From contig JAEZKI010000338.1 in the NCBI GenBank assembly GCA_023415525.1, positions 1-5,789 of the forward strand: 5,789 nt of DNA. The letters are read 5' to 3'. Below are positions 1-5,353 of this stretch, one piece after another. Under the pieces are notes generated by a model. That model searched no databases and was not told the DNA's origin. It saw nothing but the letters and a program-made list of their open reading frames with translations. The translations under genes were made by a program, and so were the position numbers. How positions within the stretch are numbered: position 1 is the first letter of the stretch; every line of letters starts with the position of its first letter. The stretch is from Bacillota bacterium (GTDB lineage Bacteria > Bacillota > Clostridia > Lachnospirales > Cellulosilyticaceae).

Positions 1-1
1 G

Positions 2-103
2 TATCATGGCTTTTCTATGAGAGATGATGAAATAGGACGAGAGGCTATGGACTATATGATCCAATATATGCAGGTAAAACTAACTCGACACTTAGCAAAA
101 TGA
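2..103 (+). CDS. C-terminal end of an upstream gene, possibly alpha/beta hydrolase (partial)
   Basis: An open frame enters from the left edge and ends at TGA 101-103, giving 33 residues. It begins YHGFSMRDDEIGREAM and ends VKLTRHLAK. The His-Gly-Phe near the start, followed by about 30 residues forming an amphipathic helix, resembles the C-terminus of dienelactone-hydrolase-like alpha/beta hydrolases, where that His is catalytic and the chain ends in a helix of the type 'FLxxHL'. This is pattern memory from a very short piece, so the function is tentative. The reading frame itself is supported by sensible composition and a clean stop followed by non-coding AT-rich DNA. The protein start and other domains lie outside the window. 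If it is an esterase or hydrolase, it would fit a carbohydrate-use neighbourhood. Confidence 0.5.
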   Translation, partial: YHGFSMRDDEIGREAMDYMIQYMQVKLTRHLAK

Positions 104-120
104 AGTAAGCTATGCAAGAA

Positions 121-149
121 TTGAAAATTATATAAAAATATATTATAAT
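121..149 (+). promoter_or_regulatory. Near-consensus SigA promoter
   Basis: TTGAAA (121-126) and TATAAT (144-149) are separated by exactly 17 bases, an 11 of 12 match to the housekeeping consensus. Transcription would start near 156. The first downstream gene is the kinase at 391, but a terminator-like hairpin (201-265) lies between them. The transcript is therefore either a short RNA of about 110 nt or an attenuated leader for the kinase-regulator operon. The region is extremely AT-rich, which raises the chance of a fortuitous match. Confidence 0.55.
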
Positions 150-150
150 T

Positions 151-198
151 TTGTATATTATAGACTATGAGGATTTTTAATTAAGTCATAGTATACAA
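151..198 (+). repeat. Bulged inverted repeat / hairpin
   Basis: Outer arms TTGTATA (151-157) and TATACAA (192-198) pair perfectly over 7 bp. Inner arms CTATGA (165-170) and TCATAG (186-191) pair over 6 bp, extendable to 7 without the outer stem. A 7-base bulge (158-164) lies between the two stems and the loop is about 15 bases. The right arm, 192-198, is also complementary to 263-269, so it can instead enclose the next hairpin. If transcription starts near 156, most of the left outer arm is missing from that RNA, and only read-through RNA from upstream could form the full structure. Confidence 0.5.
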
Positions 199-200
199 AG

Positions 201-265
201 GCACCTATGTGATTAAAAATGTTTTGTAGGCACTACATAATATTAAACACAAGGTGCATTTTTTG
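201..265 (+). terminator. Probable intrinsic terminator with long stem-loop
   Basis: GCACCT (201-206) pairs with AGGTGC (252-257). After a bulged A at 207, TGTG (208-211) pairs with CACA (248-251), making a 10-bp arm. It is followed by A and a run of six T (259-264). Inside the loop a second small hairpin can form from TGTAG (225-229) and CTACA (233-237). The stem is only moderately GC-rich and the enclosed loop is long, so the strength is uncertain. It would end transcripts of the upstream gene, and also any RNA started at the 121-149 promoter. Confidence 0.65.
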
Positions 266-390
266 TATAGGGGAGCTATAGTCAATAGTTATAAAAATCT
301 AATACGATTTATTTAAAATATTCCATAATAAAGGATAAAGAAAAGAAGGAGAGACATCAGAAGACAGAATAGAGGAAAGGTTGAAGCAAA
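266..390 (+). other. Purine-rich untranslated leader of the kinase gene
   Basis: No strong promoter is visible between the terminator and the kinase start. TACGAT (303-308) behind TAGTCA (279-284) and CATAAT (324-329) are weak candidates only. From about 328 to 380 the strand is almost all purine. It contains a good Shine-Dalgarno-like AAGGAGAG (346-353) with no usable start codon behind it. A second one, AGGAAAGG (373-380), lies 10 bases before ATG 391 and is the likely ribosome binding site of the kinase. Confidence 0.5.
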
Positions 391-2136
391 ATGAGACAGA
401 GACTGGAAATTAAAATTGCTGTTATTTACTTTATCATCATTGTGGTGATTATAGGGAGTTATTTTGTTGCATTTAGAACAATTTATGTAGAACACGAACA
501 AAAGATTAAGGGAGAAGAAAGTGTAAAGACACTACATACGGTGAAGGCAGCTACGCTTTCTATTATTGAAAGTGCTAATAACTATTCTAAAATTTTGCTA
601 GCAGATGAAGAAGTCCAGAGAGTTTTTAGTACGGAGGACATCTACAGTAATTTACCAGGACAGTTTAAGGTAGCTCAACGCATTTATGGTCTCTTGCAGT
701 TTGAAAAGGATATTAGTAGTGTTTATTTTATTGACCAAAAAGGTCAAATTTATTCGGTGGGGGAACGGCAGGAATTAATAGGTCAGTTAGGCAATAAGAA
801 GGACATTCCCTGGCATGAAGAAATCATCAAAAAAAATGGGCAATATATACTTTCTTTAGATAGTCAAGATATTGTACGCACACCTACTCATAGTCAGGTT
901 TCTCTCATTCGCGTTTATAAGGATTTAGACGATTTTCAAAATTTGGGAATCATTTCCATTAATATTGATGTAAAAGCCTTTCAAAATACCTATAAGGAGA
1001 TTTTAAAGGAAGAAGAAGAAATTATTTTCTTGGATAATAAAGATGAAGTGATTTGTCAAAATGGTGTGGCTCTACTAAAGGATGAAAATAGAGAAAAATT
1101 TTTAGAAAATCTAAAAGCTTCTAAAGAGGGAAGCTTAAGGTCTATTGTTAACATCGAAAATATAAACTACTTGGTGACAGGAATAAGTATACCTAAATTA
1201 AACTGGAAGATTATTAGGATAGTGCCAATGAATATCAATCAAGAGAATCTAAGTATACTAACCACCAATATAGCACTGGTTCTTTTAAGTTCTGTTTTAA
1301 TTCTTTTTGGAACGTTATTAGTTTCCAATTTAATAACTGCACCTATTCAGAGTATGTTAGCTTCTATGAGAAAAGCAGGACAAGGAAAATTTGTAAAAAT
1401 AGAGTATAAACCTTTTTTTGGAGAGTTTCGCTATCTCTTTGAAGGTTATAATAAGCTTTTAGATAAGCTAGATCGACTTTTAAAACAGACAGTAGAAAAT
1501 CAAAAAATTATTCGCAAAGTTGAGCTCAATGAAATGCAAGAGCAGATGAAGCCCCATTTCTTATATAATACCTTAGATGCTATTCAGGCCCTAGCCGTTT
1601 TAGGAGAACAAGATAAGGTTTGTGAAATTGTAGAAGCACTAGGAGACTTTTATAGGAAAAGTGTAAGTAAGGGAAGGGAAATGCTAACTATTGAAGAAGA
1701 ATTAACCATTGTAAAAGATTACATAAAGATTATGAAAATACGTTTTGAGAATTTATTTGAAGAACATATAGAAATAGAAGAAAATTGTAAACAATATTTA
1801 ATTCCTAAGTTGACCTTACAACCTCTAGTAGAAAATGCTATTCATCATGGCTTAAGAGAGGGAGAAAGACAAGGTTATTTAGAACTACGTGTCAAGCTAG
1901 AAGAAGACTGGCTACATATGCAGGTAATGGATAATGGTTCAGGTATTCCTGCACATATAGTAGAGGAACTAGAAGAAGCTCAGACAGATTATAGAGGAAA
2001 GAGCTTTGGACTACGAGGAACAATTGAGAGAATGCGTATTATTTATGGCGAGAATTTCAGATATAAGATTATAAGTACAGAAAATGAGCAGACGGTTATC
2101 AGTTTTTATATCCGTACAGAAGCATTGGAGGTATAG
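391..2136 (+). CDS. YesM-type membrane sensor histidine kinase
   Basis: This is a 581-residue sensor kinase of the YesM/LytS-like group (His_kinase family), which autophosphorylates a histidine and passes the phosphate to the regulator encoded next. Transmembrane segments lie at about 8-28 and 291-315. The roughly 260 residues between them form an extracellular sensing domain, probably of the double-Cache type judging by size and position. A HAMP linker spans about 310-362 (Pro318) and leads into a helix. The phosphoacceptor is His389 in QMKPHFLYNTLD. The ATP-binding domain shows the N-box LVENAIHHGL (479-488), the G1 box DNGSGIP (514-520) and the G2 motif FGLRGTIERM (539-548). Length is normal for the family and all key residues are present. 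ATG 391 has AGGAAAGG 10 bases upstream, and the first transmembrane helix follows it directly, supporting this start. The location next to a sugar ABC transporter suggests it senses a carbohydrate or a loaded binding protein. The ligand cannot be read from sequence. Confidence 0.95.
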   Translation: MRQRLEIKIAVIYFIIIVVIIGSYFVAFRTIYVEHEQKIKGEESVKTLHTVKAATLSIIESANNYSKILLADEEVQRVFSTEDIYSNLPGQFKVAQRIYGLLQFEKDISSVYFIDQKGQIYSVGERQELIGQLGNKKDIPWHEEIIKKNGQYILSLDSQDIVRTPTHSQVSLIRVYKDLDDFQNLGIISINIDVKAFQNTYKEILKEEEEIIFLDNKDEVICQNGVALLKDENREKFLENLKASKEGSLRSIVNIENINYLVTGISIPKLNWKIIRIVPMNINQENLSILTTNIALVLLSSVLILFGTLLVSNLITAPIQSMLASMRKAGQGKFVKIEYKPFFGEFRYLFEGYNKLLDKLDRLLKQTVENQKIIRKVELNEMQEQMKPHFLYNTLDAIQALAVLGEQDKVCEIVEALGDFYRKSVSKGREMLTIEEELTIVKDYIKIMKIRFENLFEEHIEIEENCKQYLIPKLTLQPLVENAIHHGLREGERQGYLELRVKLEEDWLHMQVMDNGSGIPAHIVEELEEAQTDYRGKSFGLRGTIERMRIIYGENFRYKIISTENEQTVISFYIRTEALEV

Positions 2137-2141
2137 AGGTG
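2127..2141 (+). promoter_or_regulatory. Ribosome binding site and GTG start coupling regulator to kinase
   Basis: GGAGG (2127-2131) lies within the last codons of the kinase gene, 7 bases before GTG 2139. The kinase stop TAG is at 2134-2136, inside the spacer. This decides the non-ATG start of the regulator and implies that ribosomes ending on the kinase restart on the regulator, giving coupled translation. Confidence 0.85.
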
Positions 2142-3752
2142 GAGAAGTTAAAAGTAATCTTAATCGATGATGAGACACTTATTCGCAAGTTGTTGCGCAT
2201 AAAAATTGATTGGGAAGATTTGGGGATGGAAGTTGTAACAGAGTTTTCCAGTGCAAGAAAAGCTCTGGAAGAGGTAACAAAATGGGAACCAGATATTATT
2301 ATCACCGATATTTGTATGCCTGGAATGGATGGCATCGAATTTAGTGAAGAATGCATCAATCTCATGCCAAAAGTAAAGATAATTATACTGACAGGCTATG
2401 ATGAATTTAATTATGCTATGAGAAGCATTAAAATTGGTGTATCAGATTATATTTTAAAGCCTATTAAGGCAGAGATTATCACTCAAACCTTGAGGAAGAC
2501 GCGAGAAAAGATTGAGAAAGAGAAAAGTTATCGTACAGAATATGAAAACTTAGCCTCTCAAATAGAAGAAAATCTTCCTGTATTTCAAGAAAATTATCTA
2601 AATCAAGTCTTATTAGAGCCTGTTTCTACCGATGTGTTCTGCAGAAAAATGAAGTTTTATCATGTGAAGCTCAATGAGTGTTGTCAACAAATACAGTTAG
2701 CTGTTTTAGAGTTAACTTATTTTTCAAAAGAACATTTAGAGGATGAAGTGGATCAAAATGAGATTATTTTGTATATGAAGGCTAGAAAGTTAACGGAGGA
2801 ATTTTTTTCTGGAGATGCCTATTTTTTGTTTTGTCGAGATGGTATAGGCAGGATTGTCATCCTTTGTAACAATTTAGAGGTACCTTTAGTGCAGTGCCTT
2901 GAGTTGCTTAGAAAAATGCTTATTACCCGATTAAAATGTTATGTCAGTATAGGGGTTAGCGCGAGAAAAAAAGATTATGGACAGATTACTTCAGCCTATA
3001 AGGAAGCAGTGGAAGCTTTAAGTTATAAAGTAGTAGAAGGCAAAAACTGTGTCATCTGCTATGAACATTTAAAAGGGGATACAAGTGATTTATCTGCAGA
3101 AGATGAAATGATTTGGAAGGAAGCCAAACTCTATGTCTATGGAGGCATGCGAGAACAGGCTGAAAGTAGTGTTCAAACGTTGTGGGAGGCGGTTCTAGAG
3201 AAAACCTATGAAAAAGAAAATAGAGCGCGAAATATGTTTATTGAAATAGTCTCTTGGTGCTTCAATGAAGCCATGAAGAATGATTTTTGGTGCCAGTCTT
3301 ATTATCAGCAAAAACTAACAGAGGTACGTGAGAAAACTTTAGATGTGGAGCAACTTAGTAAAGAAGCTCTTGAATGTATTGGGTTTTTAGCTAAGGAAAT
3401 GGCTATAAAAGATGAAAAGAAGAGTGGGGACATGTTACAAGATATTCTGGTATATATTAATCAGAATCTAAGCAATCCAGAATTAAGTATGAATCAAGTT
3501 GCAGAACATTTTTACATAAGCACAGGTTACCTGGGAAGAATTTTGAAAAAAAGAATAGGAAAGACCTATGGTGAATACTTATCGGAAATGCGTTTTAAAA
3601 AAGCGCAAGAACTCTTAAGGACCACAGATCTAAAGGGATATGAAATTGGCGGAGAAATAGGTATACCCGATCCTCACTATTTGAGCATATGGTTTAAAAA
3701 AATGAGTGGTGATTCTTTAAGTGAATTCCGACGTCAAGCAAGGTACGAATAA
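2139..3752 (+). CDS. YesN-type response regulator with AraC-family DNA-binding domain
   Basis: This is a 537-residue cytoplasmic response regulator and the likely partner of the kinase just upstream. The receiver domain (about 4-122) has the acidic pair Asp10-Asp11, phosphoacceptor Asp57 in IITDICMPGMDG, Thr85 and Lys107 before Pro108, so it should be phosphorylatable. A coiled helical linker follows (about 115-150). A middle domain (about 150-310) ends in SIGVSARKKDYGQITSAYKE, a pattern seen in this family as a degenerate GGDEF-like region, and it lacks an active GGDEF motif. The C-terminal AraC-type double helix-turn-helix occupies about 431-535: NQVAEHFYISTGYLGRIL is the first recognition unit and YEIGGEIGIPDPHYLSIWFK the second. 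In the second unit the usual Ala of 'IAxxvG' is Gly, and the usual Pro near the end is Leu, which is slightly unusual. The length fits the family. It probably activates the transporter promoter at about 3820-3848. Direct evidence for the target is lacking. Confidence 0.95.
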   Translation: MEKLKVILIDDETLIRKLLRIKIDWEDLGMEVVTEFSSARKALEEVTKWEPDIIITDICMPGMDGIEFSEECINLMPKVKIIILTGYDEFNYAMRSIKIGVSDYILKPIKAEIITQTLRKTREKIEKEKSYRTEYENLASQIEENLPVFQENYLNQVLLEPVSTDVFCRKMKFYHVKLNECCQQIQLAVLELTYFSKEHLEDEVDQNEIILYMKARKLTEEFFSGDAYFLFCRDGIGRIVILCNNLEVPLVQCLELLRKMLITRLKCYVSIGVSARKKDYGQITSAYKEAVEALSYKVVEGKNCVICYEHLKGDTSDLSAEDEMIWKEAKLYVYGGMREQAESSVQTLWEAVLEKTYEKENRARNMFIEIVSWCFNEAMKNDFWCQSYYQQKLTEVREKTLDVEQLSKEALECIGFLAKEMAIKDEKKSGDMLQDILVYINQNLSNPELSMNQVAEHFYISTGYLGRILKKRIGKTYGEYLSEMRFKKAQELLRTTDLKGYEIGGEIGIPDPHYLSIWFKKMSGDSLSEFRRQARYE

Positions 3753-3757
3753 TGAAT
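3747..3757 (+). repeat. 11-bp direct repeat, copy 1
   Basis: GAATAATGAAT here is identical to 3810-3820. This copy overlaps the last codon and stop of the regulator gene. The two copies are 63 bp apart, about six helical turns, and the second abuts the -35 region of the transporter promoter. AraC-type regulators usually bind paired direct repeats, so this is a candidate operator. It could also be chance in AT-rich DNA. Confidence 0.3.
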
Positions 3758-3809
3758 GTTTTCTGGGTTTTGTCCTTAAAACTGGTTCAAATAGTGAAAG
3801 ACACAGGAA

Positions 3810-3820
3810 GAATAATGAAT
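3810..3820 (+). repeat. 11-bp direct repeat, copy 2, next to the -35 region
   Basis: Second copy of GAATAATGAAT, ending where the weak -35 hexamer TTAATT (3820-3825) begins. That is the usual position for an activator of an AraC-type system contacting RNA polymerase. The assignment as a regulator site is inference from position and repeat identity only. Confidence 0.3.
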
Positions 3821-3848
3821 TAATTTTAAGAGATATCCTTGCTATAAT
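3820..3848 (+). promoter_or_regulatory. Extended -10 promoter of the sugar transporter operon
   Basis: TATAAT (3843-3848) is preceded by TGC (3840-3842), giving an extended -10 element. The -35 region 17 bases upstream, TTAATT (3820-3825), is poor, which is typical of activator-dependent promoters. Start of transcription is expected near 3855, leaving about a 60-nt leader before the binding-protein gene. This lets the transporter be transcribed separately from the kinase-regulator pair. Confidence 0.7.
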
Positions 3849-3868
3849 AAAGTCAATCAATAACTGGA

Positions 3869-3888
3869 ACTTAGTTGGAAAGCTAAGT
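3869..3888 (+). other. Small hairpin in the transporter mRNA leader
   Basis: ACTTAG (3869-3874) and CTAAGT (3883-3888) pair over 6 bp around the loop TTGGAAAG. No T-run follows, so it is not a terminator. It lies just upstream of the ribosome binding site and would sit near the 5' end of the mRNA, where it may protect the message. It is short and AT-rich, so its significance is uncertain. Confidence 0.35.
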
Positions 3889-3900
3889 GAGTTAGAAATG

Positions 3901-3907
3901 AAGGGGG
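3901..3907 (+). promoter_or_regulatory. Ribosome binding site of the binding-protein gene
   Basis: AAGGGGG lies 6 bases before ATG 3914. A nearer ATG at 3910 is only 2 bases from it and opens a frame that stops after three codons (TAA 3919-3921), so ATG 3914, which starts the lipoprotein signal peptide, is chosen. Confidence 0.8.
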
Positions 3908-3913
3908 ATATGT

Positions 3914-5290
3914 ATGATTAAACGTTTGAAAAAAGCACCAGCATTATTGTTAATGGCAGCTATGGCAATGAATTTAACAGGCTGTGGTGGTGGGACTGCT
4001 ACAGAAACTCAAAAACAGGAGGCAACACCAGCAGTAGAAAACAAGCAAGAAGCAAAAGCAGAAGAAACAAAAAAAGAAGAGACAGCTGAGGAGCCTATTA
4101 CTATTACAATTTGGCATCAATCTGTATTACCTACAGACCCAGTAAAGCGTATTATTGAGGAATCTGTAGATAAATATCATGAACTTCATCCTAATGTAAC
4201 TATTGTTCAAGATGGTGTAACAGGTGAACAATATAAGACAAAAATTAAAACAGCTTTTGCTGCAGGAGAGGCACCTGATATTGCTTATATGTTTGGTGGT
4301 GGTAGCTTTGTAAAACCTTACATTGATGCTGGTTACTTATTACCAATTGATGAATACTTAACAGAAGATATTAAATCTAAAATCTTAGGTGGTATGTTAG
4401 ATAACTGTAAGTATAATGGTAAAATTTATACACTTCCTACTATTACTTTCTTAGCTAACCTTTACTGTAATACAGAAATGTTTGAAAAAGCAGGTGCTGC
4501 ATATCCTACAAATTGGGAAGAATTATTAGATGCTTCTAAGAAATTACGTGATGCAGGCTTCAATCCTATCGTTTTAGGTGAAAAAGATAGATGGCCAGGT
4601 ATGTACTGGTATGATATTATTTCTGCTAGAGAAGCAGGAAATGCAGCAATAATGGAAGCTTTCAAAGACCCAACTAAGTTTAACAGCGAACCATTTATTA
4701 AGGCTGCAGCTAAAATGCAAGACTTAGTAAAAGCAGGTGCTTTTAATGAAAGTATGTTAAGTATGAGCTATAACGAAATGGTAACTGGATTTGCTGCAGG
4801 TCAGGGGGCTATGCTTTTCCAAGCCAACTGGATTCATCCACAACTTGAAGATAAAGAAGCTGTAACCAGTGGCAAAGTTAAAGCCATTCCATTCCCTGTA
4901 ATTGCTGGTGGTGCTGGTGCTATTACAGAATTCTCTGGTGGTGGTACAGATGGTTACTACATCAATGCCAATACAGAGCATCCTAAAGAAGCAGCTGAAT
5001 ACTTAGCTTATTTAAGTGAACAAATTGGTAAACAAGGTTATTTAGAGAATGCAGGTCTTGCATGTTGGGATACAACAGGCCTGGATACAAGCAGTTTATC
5101 TCCTTTAGCTAAAGAATCAGCAGCCCTTATGGAAACAGGTACTTCTTATATTACATGGTGGGATAATATTTTATCAGCAGATGATTCAGAAACCTATAAG
5201 AATCTTGTAGCAGAATTACTTGCTTTAAAGATTACCCCAGAACAATTTGCAGAAAAAATGGCAGCTTTACAGCCATCTGAACTTTATTAA
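3914..5290 (+). CDS. Sugar ABC transporter substrate-binding lipoprotein (family 1)
   Basis: This 458-residue family-1 extracellular solute-binding protein captures a sugar or oligosaccharide outside the cell and delivers it to the membrane permeases. A basic N-terminus (MIKRLKK) and a hydrophobic stretch lead to the lipobox LTGC, with Cys24 as the lipidated residue, so the mature protein is anchored on the outer face of the membrane. Residues 25-61 are a low-complexity tether rich in Glu, Lys, Ala and Thr. The binding fold begins at ITITIWHQS (about 62) and runs to the end. Family signatures include AAGEAPDIAYMFGGG (116-130), NGKIYTLPT (168-176), GQGAMLFQANW (296-306) and GYYINANTEHPKEAAEYLAY (347-366). 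Several Trp and Tyr residues (for example W306, W415, W416) could stack on sugar rings, but the substrate is unknown. Codons here (GGT, GCT, ACA, TTA) look more uniform than in the regulators, fitting high expression. It has its own promoter and is followed by a stem-loop and a permease gene. Confidence 0.95.
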   Translation: MIKRLKKAPALLLMAAMAMNLTGCGGGTATETQKQEATPAVENKQEAKAEETKKEETAEEPITITIWHQSVLPTDPVKRIIEESVDKYHELHPNVTIVQDGVTGEQYKTKIKTAFAAGEAPDIAYMFGGGSFVKPYIDAGYLLPIDEYLTEDIKSKILGGMLDNCKYNGKIYTLPTITFLANLYCNTEMFEKAGAAYPTNWEELLDASKKLRDAGFNPIVLGEKDRWPGMYWYDIISAREAGNAAIMEAFKDPTKFNSEPFIKAAAKMQDLVKAGAFNESMLSMSYNEMVTGFAAGQGAMLFQANWIHPQLEDKEAVTSGKVKAIPFPVIAGGAGAITEFSGGGTDGYYINANTEHPKEAAEYLAYLSEQIGKQGYLENAGLACWDTTGLDTSSLSPLAKESAALMETGTSYITWWDNILSADDSETYKNLVAELLALKITPEQFAEKMAALQPSELY

Positions 5291-5294
5291 TTTA

Positions 5295-5335
5295 AAAATT
5301 AGATAGGGCTGTCCAAAAGACAGCCCTAAAATTTT
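5295..5335 (+). terminator. Stem-loop after the binding-protein gene (leaky terminator or mRNA stabiliser)
   Basis: TAGGGCTGTC (5304-5313) and GACAGCCCTA (5319-5328) form a perfect 10-bp stem around a CAAAA loop. AAAATT (5295-5300) and AATTTT (5330-5335) can extend it below a small internal loop. The T-run is only four bases and begins four bases after the main stem, so termination is probably partial. The permease starts 26 bases after the main stem (18 after the last T) with no promoter between, so read-through is needed. Such structures after binding-protein genes commonly keep that part of the mRNA more abundant. Confidence 0.8.
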
Positions 5336-5353
5336 AGTATAGGAGAGATTTTT

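Noticed and set aside
167..184. Five-codon leader peptide (ATG AGG ATT TTT AAT TAA)
   Set aside because: There is no ribosome binding site in front of it and no run of regulatory codons, so a leader-peptide attenuator is not supported.
104..390. CRISPR array, tRNA or riboswitch
   Set aside because: There are no regularly spaced repeats, no cloverleaf or T-loop GTTCRANNC pattern, and no recognisable riboswitch core.
313..501. Minus-strand open frame of 62 codons
   Set aside because: It overlaps the kinase start and its promoter region, has no ribosome binding site evidence, and its hydrophobic composition is the reverse of the kinase transmembrane segment and the purine-rich leader.
2099..2365. 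Minus-strand open frame of 88 codons
   Set aside because: It lies opposite the highly conserved receiver domain of the regulator, which is clearly the coding strand.
3766..3783. Hairpin GTTTT / AAAAC just after the regulator stop as its terminator
   Set aside because: The stem is only 5 AT-rich pairs with no following T-run, so no terminator is called; regulator transcripts may read into the transporter operon.
3753..3913. CcpA catabolite-repression site near the transporter promoter
   Set aside because: I looked for the TGNAANCGNNNNCA-type palindrome; TGGAAAGCTAAGTG (3876-3889) is the nearest but has the central CG reversed and lacks the right half, so it is not supported.
3721..3921. Plus-strand open frame of 66 codons between regulator and binding protein
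   Set aside because: It overlaps the regulator end and the binding-protein start, has a GTG start without a ribosome site, contains the transporter promoter, and its protein shows no recognisable pattern.
4462..4981. Two minus-strand open frames (67 and 74 codons) inside the binding-protein gene
   Set aside because: Both are shadows of a strongly supported coding region in the opposite strand.
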